This document shows, piece by piece, positions 9,078 through 18,905 of a stretch of 64,000 nucleotides of DNA. Location: NCBI RefSeq assembly GCF_023746595.1, contig NZ_CP080572.1:1720530-1784529 (forward strand), in the 5' to 3' direction. A program made the translations under genes and the position numbers. This stretch comes from Thermococcus argininiproducens (GTDB lineage: Archaea; Methanobacteriota_B; Thermococci; Thermococcales; Thermococcaceae). The notes under the pieces are model-generated. The model saw nothing but the letters and a program-made list of their open reading frames with translations. It did not search any database and was not told the origin of the DNA. Position 1 is the stretch's first letter. Each line of letters opens with the position of its first letter.

Positions 9078-9203
9078 ATTTCTCCCCCTTGAATCTTTAG
9101 CAAATTCCTTAAAAGAGCTTTGGTTCATTCACTGAATTTTGGATTCATGAACCACAAGAGATATTAAATGGCAAAGAGAGTTAAATTAGCGGGGGTGAAT
9201 AGA

Positions 9204-11102
9204 ATGAAGAAGATGTTAGCAACATTAATGCTAATTTTCTTGCTTTTACCATTTACAATTGCACAATGTCCAGAGAGTGGAAATACAATCATCCTAAAGG
9301 CTCCAGCAGTCTCAAGAACCTCAGGTGGTGAATTAATTGGTATTGCAACAGACTTTATAATAACCGTTGCTCCCGGAACCGGACACGTTTATGTTGAGAC
9401 TTGGCCTCTTGCAGAAGTAGATATGCAGGCTTCAGCAAGATTGGCAGCACAAATAGCAGGAAAAGTCTTAGGTGTGGATATGAGCAAGTATGACGTTTTT
9501 ATTCACGTAAAATCTGACGCACCAATCATAGGTGGGCCTTCTGCAGGAGGAACCATGACAGTAGGGATTATTGCAGCCCTTAAGGGATGGAAAATTAGAG
9601 AAGACGTTATGATGACAGGGATGATAAATCCAGATGGGAGTATTGGTCCAGTTGGCGGAATCCTCGAGAAAGCCTCTGCAGCATATAGTGTGGGGGCTAA
9701 ACTTTTCTTAATTCCAGAAGGACAAAGAATTCAAATTGTCGAAACAACAGAAAAGAAACAAATAGGATCAATAGTCGAGATAACGAGTAAGTCGGAAAAA
9801 GTGGATGTAGTTGAATATGCCAAAGAGAGATGGGGCTTGGATGTTAAAGAGATCAAAGACATTTACGATGCTGTTTATTACTTTACAGGAAAAAAGATAG
9901 AAAAACCTCCGGTACCAGCTAATTTGAATGTTGATACATCTTTTTTAAAAGAGGATGCTGTTAAAGACTATGATGAAACCATTAAATACTACGAAAAGAT
10001 TGAAAATAAACTTAAAGACAGCGATATTAGTTATACTACCTATTCCTACCTTAAAAATGCTCTAGATGAAGCAAAAAAGAAACTAGACGAAGCTAAGAAG
10101 AATCTTGATGAGGGAATGTACTACACAGCTCTAAGCCTTGATTTCCAAGCCAGGATCACAATAAGACACGTGGACTGGTATTTAGATATAAAATCAGACA
10201 GTGACTTAGAGAACCTGCTAAAAAGTATTGACAATGAAATAAAGGAAACAGAAAACCATGTTTCAAACATTACAATACGGGGAATAAGTATGCTTCAAGC
10301 AGTTGCTGCGAGTGAAGAGAGGATAGAACAAGCAAAGTCCCTCCTAAAAGATGCCTGGTCAAACTATTATGATGGAAATTACTGGAACGCAGTAAGTAGT
10401 GCTGCCTTTGCTTACGAGAGAATACAAACTGCAAAATTCTGGGCATCCTTAGGAGAGAGATATGCAAAAGGAGAAGTCATTGAAAGAGATTCAGTAAAAG
10501 AGACTGCAAGAGAATACTTGGACAATTCAAGACTAATAATTACTTATATCACTTCCATGTTTGGCGAGGTGAGTCTTCAAGACTTAATTAGTCTAATGAA
10601 CGAGGGGGAAGAATACTATCTAGATGGAAAATATTCAGCAGCAATATTCTCAGCAATGGAAGCAAGAATCCAAGCTGAGATAATCCTAGACACTCTTGGG
10701 ATAGATAACGAGACTATTTTAATGGATAAATTACAGAGAATGAAAGAAGATGCCAGAATCGCAATTGCTCAAGCCCAAAAAGAAGGCATTTACCCCGTTT
10801 TAAGCCTCTCATACTACGAATTTGCCCAGAGCTATGAAAAGCAAGGAGGAGTGGACAACATCCAAACTGCCATGATGTTTTATCAATACGCCAAAGAAAC
10901 ATCAACTGTTTTCTTAGGAACCACATCTCCTCCGAAAATAACTGAGGAACCTTTGATATCATTAATCCCTAACCAAACTGCAACATCCACTAACACAACT
11001 ACAGAACCACTACCTGAAACAAAGAAACTCTCAACTCCATTAATAGTTTCCGCTTTAGTCGTAGGCTTAATTCTAGGATTTATCGCCGGAAGAAAATCCT
11101 AA
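9204..11102 (+). CDS. Secreted/membrane-anchored Lon-like (S16) serine protease
   Basis: This 632-residue protein begins with a signal-like segment (residues 4-20, ending FTIAQC). A Lon proteolytic domain without an ATPase covers about residues 25-205. The catalytic serine is S113 in GGPSAGGTMT and the lysine is K156 in GGILEKASAA, a 43-residue spacing typical of Lon. Residues 230-560 form a long helical region rich in charged residues. A threonine-rich linker (NTTTEPLPETKK) and one C-terminal membrane helix (about 610-628) follow. The active site should therefore face the outside. The start at 9204 is chosen for GGGGGTGA at 9191; a longer frame opens at 9168. Confidence 0.88.
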   Translation: MKKMLATLMLIFLLLPFTIAQCPESGNTIILKAPAVSRTSGGELIGIATDFIITVAPGTGHVYVETWPLAEVDMQASARLAAQIAGKVLGVDMSKYDVFIHVKSDAPIIGGPSAGGTMTVGIIAALKGWKIREDVMMTGMINPDGSIGPVGGILEKASAAYSVGAKLFLIPEGQRIQIVETTEKKQIGSIVEITSKSEKVDVVEYAKERWGLDVKEIKDIYDAVYYFTGKKIEKPPVPANLNVDTSFLKEDAVKDYDETIKYYEKIENKLKDSDISYTTYSYLKNALDEAKKKLDEAKKNLDEGMYYTALSLDFQARITIRHVDWYLDIKSDSDLENLLKSIDNEIKETENHVSNITIRGISMLQAVAASEERIEQAKSLLKDAWSNYYDGNYWNAVSSAAFAYERIQTAKFWASLGERYAKGEVIERDSVKETAREYLDNSRLIITYITSMFGEVSLQDLISLMNEGEEYYLDGKYSAAIFSAMEARIQAEIILDTLGIDNETILMDKLQRMKEDARIAIAQAQKEGIYPVLSLSYYEFAQSYEKQGGVDNIQTAMMFYQYAKETSTVFLGTTSPPKITEEPLISLIPNQTATSTNTTTEPLPETKKLSTPLIVSALVVGLILGFIAGRKS

Positions 11103-11158
11103 CTCCTTTTTCAATTCTTAAAGCAAAGCTAAAATAAGATGAAGACATATCTATAACC

Positions 11159-11857
11159 ATGGTATATCGAGAAGTCTCGCTCCTTATAGTGGTTCTTGTA
11201 TTCACCTCATCAGTTCTACTATTCTTAAAGCCCCGTCTTCAAAAAGAAGGAGGTGAAGTCGTGTATTCAGGAGAGAAAATAATATTACCAAAGCCACTGC
11301 TGGAAGGTGAGATGAGTCTTGAGGAAGCAATAGCAAAGAGAATGAGCATCAGAACTTATAAAAATGAACCTTTAACACTAAAAGAACTTTCCCAACTTTT
11401 ATGGGCAGCTCAGGGAATAACTCACGACAAAAAAAGAGCTGCTCCTAGTGCCGGAGCTACTTATCCATTTGAGATATTCGTAGTTATTGGAAATGTTAAA
11501 GGCCTTACCCCAGGCATATATCACTACAATCCCTTTGAACATAGCATGACCCTAACAAAAGAAGGGGATTTCAGAAAAGAGCTTCAAAAAGCAGCCCTTA
11601 ATCAGAAATGGGTAGGAGATGCGGCAATAGATATAGTTCTTGTAGCATTTTATGAGAGGACAACTTCCTACTATGGCGAACGAGGACGAATGTACGTGCA
11701 TATGGAAGCTGGACATATAGGTCAAAACATTTATCTCCAAGCAACTGCCCTAAGTCTTGGAACCGTTGCCGTAGGAGCATTTTATGAAAATGAAGTGGCA
11801 AAGATCATTGGTACTGATGGAGTTCCACTCTATATTTTCCCAGTAGGGAGGATTTGA
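11159..11857 (+). CDS. SagB/ThcOx-type nitroreductase-family oxidoreductase, membrane-anchored
   Basis: This 232-residue protein has an N-terminal hydrophobic anchor (about residues 7-24) followed by a nitroreductase-fold FMN domain. SLEEAIAKRMSIRTY, APSAGATYPFEIFVV, GIYHYNPFEHSM and MEAGHIGQNIYLQATALSLGTVAVGAF are the features shared with SagB-like dehydrogenases, which oxidise azoline rings in peptide natural products. No cyclodehydratase or precursor peptide is nearby, so a RiPP role is not supported. The flavin domain probably lies outside the membrane. No clear ribosome binding site precedes the ATG, so the message may be leaderless. It is followed one base later by a 59-residue membrane protein. 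Confidence 0.82.
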   Translation: MVYREVSLLIVVLVFTSSVLLFLKPRLQKEGGEVVYSGEKIILPKPLLEGEMSLEEAIAKRMSIRTYKNEPLTLKELSQLLWAAQGITHDKKRAAPSAGATYPFEIFVVIGNVKGLTPGIYHYNPFEHSMTLTKEGDFRKELQKAALNQKWVGDAAIDIVLVAFYERTTSYYGERGRMYVHMEAGHIGQNIYLQATALSLGTVAVGAFYENEVAKIIGTDGVPLYIFPVGRI

Positions 11858-11858
11858 T

Positions 11859-12038
11859 ATGGTTGTGCTAGATCACTATACCCTCGGTTATATAACATTT
11901 GGTCTTATGAGCCTCTCAATGCTAAGTGGTGCCTTTATTTTCTTATCTAAAAGAAGAGAAACATGGATAAAGATTCACATCATTTTGAGCATCCTAGCAT
12001 ATCTTTTTATGGTGTGGACTATATGGATCGTGAGATGA
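11859..12038 (+). CDS. Small two-helix membrane protein
   Basis: This 59-residue frame begins ATGGTTGTG one base after the SagB-like stop and ends at TGA 12036-12038. It encodes two membrane segments (about residues 8-30 and 37-57) separated by the basic loop SKRRETWIK. Histidines occur at residues 6 and 40. The arrangement recalls half of a haem-binding b-type membrane protein, and it could anchor or supply electrons to the SagB-like flavoprotein. That idea rests only on position and topology. GGAGGATTTGAT precedes the start. Confidence 0.65.
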   Translation: MVVLDHYTLGYITFGLMSLSMLSGAFIFLSKRRETWIKIHIILSILAYLFMVWTIWIVR

Positions 12039-12117
12039 CATACCCAACTTGAAAGACAAGGTTTTCAAGGAATAAGCTTATTAACACTCTCACCTCAGAT
12101 TTTATGGTGATAAGAGA

Positions 12118-12489
12118 ATGTTTGTTAGCCATTATAAAGATGTCGAGGAAAAAGATGTTACAATTGAAGGTGTTGAGAATACGACAATTAGATGGCTCGT
12201 TTCTCCAAAAATCGGGGCCAAAAACTTTGCAATGAGATACTTTGTTATTAGAAAAGGCGGGAAAATCCCCATTCATCAACATGACTGGGAGCATGAGATA
12301 TTTATTGTGAAAGGGGAAGGCTACATAACAAACGGCAGAAAAACCGTGAAAGCAATCCCAGGAAGTTTCCTTTATGTACCACCAAATGAACCCCATGGAT
12401 ATGAGAATCCCGATTCAGAAACCTTTGAATTTTTATGCATAATCCCTGTAAAAGAAGAAAGCATACCTCCCGAAGAAAAGGGTCAGTGA
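12118..12489 (+). CDS. Cupin-domain protein
   Basis: This 123-residue single-domain cupin has motif 1 as GGKIPIHQHDWEHEIFIVKGEG (residues about 47-68), giving metal ligands H53, H55 and E59, and motif 2 as PGSFLYVPPNEPHGYEN with a further histidine. Such small metal-binding barrels include isomerases and dioxygenases, and the substrate is not predictable here. It is flanked by spacers of 79 and about 110 nt and is probably transcribed alone. The ATG is preceded by GGTGATAAGAGA. Confidence 0.88.
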   Translation: MFVSHYKDVEEKDVTIEGVENTTIRWLVSPKIGAKNFAMRYFVIRKGGKIPIHQHDWEHEIFIVKGEGYITNGRKTVKAIPGSFLYVPPNEPHGYENPDSETFEFLCIIPVKEESIPPEEKGQ

Positions 12490-12600
12490 TTACAATAATT
12501 TGGTTATTTTCTATATTTTTGCTTCTATTATTAACACATAGCTATCTATTATTTCCGAAAATTTTTTAAGCCACATATGACATACGTTGAGCGGGCTTTA

Positions 12601-13884
12601 ATGGCAAATGGAATTAAAATCGGAATCGAAGAAAAAGTGGAATCAAAGAAAGCTGTTCTTTTAGGATTTCAACATGTTCTTGCAATGTTTGGAGCAACTG
12701 TTACAGTGCCTCTTGTTGTTGGAACAGCGATTGGACTTAATGGAAAAGACATTGCACTTTTAATTCAAGTAGTTCTACTAGCCATGGGAATAGCAACCCT
12801 TTTGCAAACTACTATAGGGTCGAGATATCCAATAGTCCAGGGATCCAGTTTTGCCTTCATACCAGGACTCATAAGTATAGGAAATAACTTAGGATTACCT
12901 GCTGTAGAAGGGGCTTTGATAATTGGTGGATTAATAGAAGCTGCAATAGGTGGTTTTGGAATCATTGGAAAGCTCAAAAAGCTCTTTTCACCTGTTGTCA
13001 CCGGAGTCACAATAATGCTGATAGGATTTTCGCTTGCTCATGTAGCCGTAAAGTATACATTTAACTTCTTTGCTGATCCAAATGGAACAAGCATTCCAAA
13101 AGCATTCTTTATAGCACTAATAACCTTTGCAACCACTATGCATGTAGCACTTAAAGGAAAAGGGTCATTGAGAGCAATGCCCGTAATTGCAGGGGCATTT
13201 GTGGGATATACAGCGAGTATAGTTTTGGGGATGACTGATTTCACACTTGTAAAGGAACTCCCACTTATAAATATTCCAAAACCTCTTCCATGGGGAACTC
13301 CAGTATTTAATGCAACTGCAATAATAACCCTTCTCTTTGCTTTCATGGTGAGCATCATAGAAAGTGTAGGAGATTATCATGCAATTTCAGCAATAGCAGA
13401 AGCCCCAATAACAAACAAAAACATTAGCAGAGGAATTATGAGTGAAGGATTGGCATGTTCAATAGCTGGAATTCTTGGAGCCTGTGGTACTACAAGTTAT
13501 TCTGAAAATATTGGACTCGTAGCTCTAACAAAAATTGCAAGCAGACAAGTGGTGCAAGTAGGTGGGGTAGTACTAATACTCCTAGCTATGATTCCCAAAT
13601 TCTCTGGAATTTTGGCTTCAATGCCTCATCCTGTACTTGGAGGTCTTACAATAGCACTTTACGGTATGATAAGCGTCACAGGGCTTAGATTAATAAAGGA
13701 TAAAGTTGAGTTAAATGATAGAAACATGCTCATAATTGCAAGTGCCCTAATAGTCGGATTGGGCGCCCCTCAACTACCTCCCGAGTTCCTTGAACATTTC
13801 CCTCAAATTGTTAGTAGTATTTTAGAATCGGGAATGGCTATTGGAGCTCTAACTGCCATACTCCTTGATCAGATATTGAGGTGA
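12601..13884 (+). CDS. uraA: Uracil/xanthine permease (NCS2 family)
   Basis: This 427-residue nucleobase:cation symporter has 12-14 hydrophobic segments. It carries the family hallmarks QHVLAMFGATVTVPLVVG near the N-terminus, YPIVQGSSFAFIPG, and the SVGDYHAISAIAEAP and CGTTSYSENIG segments that form the base-binding site. An in-frame ATG at 12577 exists, but the TATA-like TTTTTTAA at 12562-12569 would put the transcript start near 12589, so the ATG at 12601 is preferred. The uracil phosphoribosyltransferase gene follows after 6 nt, which supports uracil as the substrate. Confidence 0.92.
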   Translation: MANGIKIGIEEKVESKKAVLLGFQHVLAMFGATVTVPLVVGTAIGLNGKDIALLIQVVLLAMGIATLLQTTIGSRYPIVQGSSFAFIPGLISIGNNLGLPAVEGALIIGGLIEAAIGGFGIIGKLKKLFSPVVTGVTIMLIGFSLAHVAVKYTFNFFADPNGTSIPKAFFIALITFATTMHVALKGKGSLRAMPVIAGAFVGYTASIVLGMTDFTLVKELPLINIPKPLPWGTPVFNATAIITLLFAFMVSIIESVGDYHAISAIAEAPITNKNISRGIMSEGLACSIAGILGACGTTSYSENIGLVALTKIASRQVVQVGGVVLILLAMIPKFSGILASMPHPVLGGLTIALYGMISVTGLRLIKDKVELNDRNMLIIASALIVGLGAPQLPPEFLEHFPQIVSSILESGMAIGALTAILLDQILR

Positions 13885-13890
13885 GGAAAG

Positions 13891-14589
13891 ATGATAAAGG
13901 ATGAAAGATGGGAAAAAGTTTACTCATTTGACGACTCTCCATATTTGATGGAGATTTTAACAGAGTTAAGGAATAAAGAGACGGATTCAATAGCCTTTAG
14001 AAAAGGCCTTGTAAAACTTGGAAGATTTATGGGATACGAGATAATAAAAACAATGGACATCGAGAAAATAAAAATAGAAACCCCTTTAGAGGAAACTGAA
14101 GGGATAATCGTCAAGGATAGAAGAAATATTGTGATCGTCACTGTGTTAAGGGCCGCAGTTCCTCTTATGGAAGGGCTTGTAAAGGTATTCGAGCATGCCC
14201 GTATTGGAATTGTTTCAGCATCAAGAGGAAAAGCTCCTAAGTTTGAGATAGAAATGAATTACATTAAGATACCCCAAATAACCCCAGAAGATACTGTAAT
14301 AATAGCCGATCCCATGATAGCCACAGGTTCAACACTGGTAAAAGTTATTGAAGAAGTCAAAAAGTATGGCACTCCAAAACGCCTCATAGTCCTCGGTGTT
14401 CTTGCTGCACCTGAAGGAATAGAGAGAATAAAAGAAGAGTTTCCAGAGGCCGAGATATTTGTAACAAAAATAGACAGAGAGCTTAACAGTAAGGGTTATA
14501 TCCTCCCCGGTCTTGGAGATGCAGGTGATAGGGCATTCGGAGCACCAATTAAAATTTCTACCCTACCTCAAGTCCACACAATAGAGTAG
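13891..14589 (+). CDS. upp: Uracil phosphoribosyltransferase
   Basis: This enzyme converts uracil plus PRPP to UMP for pyrimidine salvage. The PRPP loop is [11 protein letters not shown] (residues about 138-148), and the uracil-binding end [13 protein letters not shown] is present near residue 210. The length of 232 residues fits the archaeal enzyme. It lies 6 nt after the uracil permease with GAGGTGAGGAAAG before the ATG, so import and trapping of uracil are encoded together. Confidence 0.95.
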   Translation: MIKDERWEKVYSFDDSPYLMEILTELRNKETDSIAFRKGLVKLGRFMGYEIIKTMDIEKIKIETPLEETEGIIVKDRRNIVIVTVLRAAVPLMEGLVKVFEHARIGIVSASRGKAPKFEIEMNYIKIPQITPEDTVIIADPMIATGSTLVKVIEEVKKYGTPKRLIVLGVLAAPEGIERIKEEFPEAEIFVTKIDRELNSKGYILPGLGDAGDRAFGAPIKISTLPQVHTIE

Positions 14590-14632
14590 CGAAAACTTAA
14601 TAGCTTCCCTTTCTTAATATTTTTCGATCACC

Positions 14633-15124
14633 ATGGCAGGCATTGATGAGATAGACAAGAAACTCCTGATAGAACTTAGAAAGAACGGAAGGGCCACGCT
14701 TACCGAGTTGAGCAAAAAATTAGGACTCTCTGTAGCCAGTGTGAAGAATAGAGTAGATAAACTTGAAAGACTTGGTGCTATAAAGGGATATTCCACCCTT
14801 GTTGAACCTACGTTTCTTGATGAATACCTGCAGGCTTTAATAGAGTTAGAGCTTTTAGTGGAAGACCCTAGAACAGACTTAGTTCTTCATGAAATTGGAA
14901 AGTTAGATAATGTTTTAGGAATTTACAAAAAAACTGGAGAGTTTCAAATCCTAATACGAGCCAATTTTAAGAATATGGACGAGCTAAAAGAATTTTTGAA
15001 CCTCCTTTCTAGAAGATACCTACGCAAAAATCTACGCCGTTGGCGAGTCACAATTGTACTGGAAGTTCTCAAGGATGGAGGCATATCTCTCTCCAAGGAA
15101 AATCAGAGAAAAAACAACCGGTGA
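14633..15124 (+). CDS. Lrp/AsnC-family transcription regulator
   Basis: This 163-residue protein has the N-terminal Lrp helix-turn-helix (IDEIDKKLLIELRKNGRATLTELSKKLGLSVASVKNRVDKLERLGAIKGY) followed by the alpha/beta effector domain up to about residue 145. The basic tail RRWRVTIVLEVLKDGGISLSKENQRKNNR is longer than usual. It is transcribed from its own short spacer after upp, and the helicase gene begins 6 nt downstream. Its ligand and targets are unknown. Confidence 0.9.
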   Translation: MAGIDEIDKKLLIELRKNGRATLTELSKKLGLSVASVKNRVDKLERLGAIKGYSTLVEPTFLDEYLQALIELELLVEDPRTDLVLHEIGKLDNVLGIYKKTGEFQILIRANFKNMDELKEFLNLLSRRYLRKNLRRWRVTIVLEVLKDGGISLSKENQRKNNR

Positions 15125-15130
15125 TTAAAT

Positions 15131-17641
15131 ATGCTTCTCGTGGTCAAGAAAGGTAGAAAAGAAAGCGAGCTTGAAGCCTACTATATAGAAAATGAACCTG
15201 AAAAACTTTCCAAAATCCAAAATCTGAAGGCCGAACGTATTTTTAGACTTATAATGAGAGATAAACGGCTTTTTAAGGTTCTAGAAGGAAGTAAGTATCA
15301 GAACCCAAAAGAGATCGAAAAAATGCTAAAAAGTGCGAGAATAGTCCTCACTTCAGAGGCCTGGGACAAATGGAACGAATACTTCAAAGTAAGACTTCAG
15401 AATAAGAAAGTAGAAAAAGCTGACCTTTGTAGACTCTGTCTTTTGAATGGGAAAATTACTACACTAACGGAGGGAAATAGAGTAAAATATCATAAGGAAT
15501 ATATTTGTCAGCAGTGTGCTGAAGAAGAATTAAAAAACGAGCTTAGATATAGATTCAGAAGCATTGGAATGTTTGACCAAGCTAAGAAACTTCTTGAAAG
15601 ATTTAAAGACCTCGATAAGGTACTCGTTGTTTTTGACCCTCGGTTTGATCCAACAAAAAACCCAGAAGTTACAAAGTGGGATGAATTAAAACCAAAGAGG
15701 ATTAAAGTGCGAGAAGTCTCTATAGATGAACTCCCAATTCCAGCCAAATTCAAACAAATATTAAAGAAAGAAGGAGTTGATAAACTCCTTCCAGTCCAAG
15801 CACTAGCTTTGCAACATGGTCTTCTTGATGGTGAAAGTTTATTAGTGGTCTCCGCAACTGCAAGTGGAAAAACTCTAATAGGAGAACTCGCTGGTGTTCC
15901 AAAAGCAATGAGTGGGAAAAAGCTTCTTTTTCTTGTTCCACTTGTAGCCCTAGCCAACCAGAAATATGAAGACTTTAAAAGAAGATATTCTAAACTCGGG
16001 CTCAAAGTAGCTATAAGGGTTGGAATGAGCAGAATAAAAACAAAGGATGAACTTGTAGTGGTAGACACAGGCATAGAGGCAGACATAATTGTTGGAACTT
16101 ATGAAGGAGTTGATTATCTTCTTAGGGCAGGAAGAAAAATTGGAAATGTTGGAACGATTGTAATAGATGAAATCCACATGCTCGATGATGAAGAACGAGG
16201 AGTACGGCTTGACGGTCTTGTTGCAAGGCTCAGGAAACTATATCCAAATGCCCAATTTATTGGCCTTAGTGCTACTGTTGGAAATGCAAATGAACTCGCA
16301 AATGAACTAGGGCTGAAATTAGTGCTTTATGACGCAAGACCTGTCGCATTAGAGAGACACGTCATCATAACAAGAAACGAGAGCGAAAAATGGAGATACA
16401 TAGCCCAGTTATGCAAGGCAGAGAGTATGAGAAAATCTCCTCAAGGATTTAAAGGACAGAGCATAGTTTTTACTTATTCAAGAAAGAGGTGCCAGGAATT
16501 GGCAGCATTTTTAACCAGTAGGGGGCTCAAGGCCAAGCCATACCACAGTGGTCTACCCTATTACCAAAGAAAGCTAACTGAAATGGAATTCCAGGGACAA
16601 ATGCTTGATGTTGTAGTAACTACAGCAGCATTAGGGGCAGGAGTTGACTTTCCAGCATCGCAGGTTATCTTTGAAAGCCTCGCAATGGGCAACAAATGGC
16701 TTTCTGTTAGAGAATTCCACCAGATGCTCGGAAGGGCAGGAAGACCTTTGTACCATGAAAAGGGCAAGGTTTACCTTATAGTTGAACCTGGAAGGAAGTA
16801 TTCTACTCAAATGGAGAGTAGTGAAGATGAAATAGCTTTTAAGCTTTTAACGGCCCCAATTGAGCCAGTCTATGTAGAATGGAGTGATGAACTTGAACAA
16901 GATCAGGTTTTAGCCCATTCATCCGTATTCTCCTATTTAGATGACATAGAAAAAGTGCAAACTCTTTGCTTGGGAGCAAACCAAAATGCTGAAAAAGTCT
17001 TAGAGAAACTTGAGGAGTTTGAATTTGTTAGATTGAAAGGTAAGCTTGTTCAAGTAACTCCTTATGGAAGAGCCGTTAGCATGAGCTTCCTCCTTCCAAA
17101 AGAAGCCCAGTTTATCAGAAGAAATCTCTTTAAAAAGCATCCGAAAGAAATTGCAATCAAGCTCTTGCCCTTTGAGAACGTTTATCTAGGCGGAACATTC
17201 CAGAGAGAGCTCGAAAGTGCTGTGAGAGGAAGACTAAGTAGCAACATCTTCTCACCCAGTTTTGCTTCCATACTGGAAGAACTTGAAAAAGTTTTACCAG
17301 AGGTTAGTCCCAATGTTCAGGATAAACTATTCCTAATATATCAAGACTTCTTCATGTGTGAAGCGGAAGAGTGTACAGAGTATGCTATGGAAAGAGTTTC
17401 TTCCCTTGTGATAGAACTCCGCCGACAGGGAATGCACCCCACTCAAATAGCCGAATACTTCAGAAAGCAATATTCTCTGATACTTTACCCTGGAGATGTT
17501 TTTACTTGGCTCGACGGCATAATAAGGAAGCTCGAAGCCATTGAGAGGATAGCAAAGGTGTTCAGGGCAAAGAAGGCAGAGTTTGAGGCAACTCTCTTGA
17601 GAAGAGAGCTTGAAGAAGGAAGAAAACTAAGAAAAGACTAA
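15131..17641 (+). CDS. DEAD/DEAH-box superfamily 2 helicase with N-terminal zinc module
   Basis: This 836-residue helicase has an N-terminal region with a four-cysteine zinc module (CRLC near residue 100 and CQQC near 127). Two RecA-like domains follow: Walker A SATASGKTLIGE at about 240-251, DEIH near 346, SATVGN near 378 and QMLGRAGRP near 533. The C-terminal 250 residues are helical. The layout matches archaeal Ski2/Hel308-like proteins carrying a DUF5814-type N-terminus; the exact substrate (DNA or RNA) is unknown. It overlaps the convergent DUF63 gene by 4 nt at their ends. Confidence 0.88.
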   Translation: MLLVVKKGRKESELEAYYIENEPEKLSKIQNLKAERIFRLIMRDKRLFKVLEGSKYQNPKEIEKMLKSARIVLTSEAWDKWNEYFKVRLQNKKVEKADLCRLCLLNGKITTLTEGNRVKYHKEYICQQCAEEELKNELRYRFRSIGMFDQAKKLLERFKDLDKVLVVFDPRFDPTKNPEVTKWDELKPKRIKVREVSIDELPIPAKFKQILKKEGVDKLLPVQALALQHGLLDGESLLVVSATASGKTLIGELAGVPKAMSGKKLLFLVPLVALANQKYEDFKRRYSKLGLKVAIRVGMSRIKTKDELVVVDTGIEADIIVGTYEGVDYLLRAGRKIGNVGTIVIDEIHMLDDEERGVRLDGLVARLRKLYPNAQFIGLSATVGNANELANELGLKLVLYDARPVALERHVIITRNESEKWRYIAQLCKAESMRKSPQGFKGQSIVFTYSRKRCQELAAFLTSRGLKAKPYHSGLPYYQRKLTEMEFQGQMLDVVVTTAALGAGVDFPASQVIFESLAMGNKWLSVREFHQMLGRAGRPLYHEKGKVYLIVEPGRKYSTQMESSEDEIAFKLLTAPIEPVYVEWSDELEQDQVLAHSSVFSYLDDIEKVQTLCLGANQNAEKVLEKLEEFEFVRLKGKLVQVTPYGRAVSMSFLLPKEAQFIRRNLFKKHPKEIAIKLLPFENVYLGGTFQRELESAVRGRLSSNIFSPSFASILEELEKVLPEVSPNVQDKLFLIYQDFFMCEAEECTEYAMERVSSLVIELRRQGMHPTQIAEYFRKQYSLILYPGDVFTWLDGIIRKLEAIERIAKVFRAKKAEFEATLLRRELEEGRKLRKD

Positions 17642-18429
17642 CTCACGATCTGAAGGATCATCTGGGCCGGATCTCTAATTGCTGGTCCAAGTCCTAAGAC
17701 ATAAACAGCCAAATACCAAAACCTCCTCTCCTCTTCATCTGGGACAAGATATCTCAGACCATAATAAACTACCACAAGAATGAACACTATCCACGGATAA
17801 TAAATAAATGCCCCAAACTTTTGAACCAAGATATTCTCCAGCCAGTGTACTTCTCTATAACCATAATAGTGGATTGCGACAATTGTAGAGCCTATATCAA
17901 AGATGTGAGCAAACACTGGGAAAAGATATATCTTTTCAAAGGGTTTGAATCTGTAATACCCCAAAATCGGCAGTAAAAAGACTATTGTATAAAATACCGT
18001 TAGCTCATACGGCATCCAACTTTTAGCATTGATTATAAGAAGATAGTTAACATAAAGGGCCAGCAAAGAACCCCATCCTATTGTTATTTTCGGATATGTC
18101 TTTAGTTTCGAATCAGCAAAGATCGCAGGCACAATTAAAATAAATGCTGTGAAAAATATTCCAGGAGTCAAAATAAGAGGATGTGGTTTTAGAATCCCTC
18201 CATCTACAAGGGCCCTAACAGTAGAACCAAATATCACCATCGGGGTAACAGCATAGAAGAGTCTTTCATCCACTCTTATCTTTAGTGGTCTTATTATCCA
18301 TTTGTAAGTATAGATAATTGCGAATCCTAAAACAAGGGCATAAACAAGAGTGTTATATGGATTGTATCCCTCTCTCGTGTACATTGGTCTTACAAAATAT
18401 TCCCATATGAATCTTTCAACTGATTCCAT
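17638..18429 (-). CDS. DUF63 family membrane protein
   Basis: This 263-residue protein has about eight hydrophobic segments. It contains the family-like stretches YNPYNTLVYALVLG near the N-terminus, DERLFYAVTPMVIFGSTVRALVDGG and HIFDIGSTIVAIHYYGYREVHWLEN. DUF63 is an archaeal integral membrane family without an assigned function. The ATG at 18429 is chosen because GGGGAG stands 5 nt upstream; a longer frame from a TTG at 18441 is less likely. Confidence 0.88.
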   Translation of the reverse strand: MESVERFIWEYFVRPMYTREGYNPYNTLVYALVLGFAIIYTYKWIIRPLKIRVDERLFYAVTPMVIFGSTVRALVDGGILKPHPLILTPGIFFTAFILIVPAIFADSKLKTYPKITIGWGSLLALYVNYLLIINAKSWMPYELTVFYTIVFLLPILGYYRFKPFEKIYLFPVFAHIFDIGSTIVAIHYYGYREVHWLENILVQKFGAFIYYPWIVFILVVVYYGLRYLVPDEEERRFWYLAVYVLGLGPAIRDPAQMILQIVS

Positions 18430-18536
18430 CTTACTCCCCAAAAGCCCTCTTTCTAATTCCTTAAATTTTTTTCTACTCCAAAATGAAAAAGCTAATAAGG
18501 TATGTATTGCAAATATCTGTTCTGAGGTGATGTGAA

Positions 18537-18905
18537 ATGATGGGGGTACCCATGAGGGCTCCTTTTATGTCGGGACTTTTTGCTGCAATGGGATTCATGG
18601 CAGTGATAGTGATATTGATCGCTCTCGTGATTGCAGGGTTCTTCTTGATGCTTGGAGCCAAATTTGCTGGAATAGAGGATGTAACACTTGGAAAATCCAT
18701 GATAGCAGTAGTCGGTGGGGGAATTTTAGCCCTGCTTATAGTATGGGTACCTATCATAGGGTGGATACTAGGAATACTAGTGTATATTTGGGTCATAAAA
18801 ACAGTGTTTAACACAGATTGGGGAAAAGCAGCAATAGCTTGGCTCATGACAATAGTAGTTAGAAATAATAGTAATGTTTGCTTTTATGATACTCTTGGGC
18901 ATTAG
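18537..18905 (+). pseudogene. Membrane protein with apparent C-terminal frameshift
   Basis: The frame encodes 122 residues. Three hydrophobic segments end near residue 105 and are followed by a polar tail (VRNNSNVCFYDTLGH). In the +1 frame the same DNA from 18865 to 18921 encodes IIVMFAFMILLGISVAVF and then a stop, which is an ideal fourth membrane helix. One extra base near 18855-18866 would explain this. Either the gene is frameshifted, or the sequence contains an error, or the protein has really lost its last helix. The family is not recognised. The ATG follows GAGGTGATGTGAA. Confidence 0.6.

Noticed and set aside
11159-11857. RiPP (thiazole/oxazole peptide) cluster around the SagB-like gene
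   Set aside because: No cyclodehydratase, docking protein or precursor peptide is nearby.
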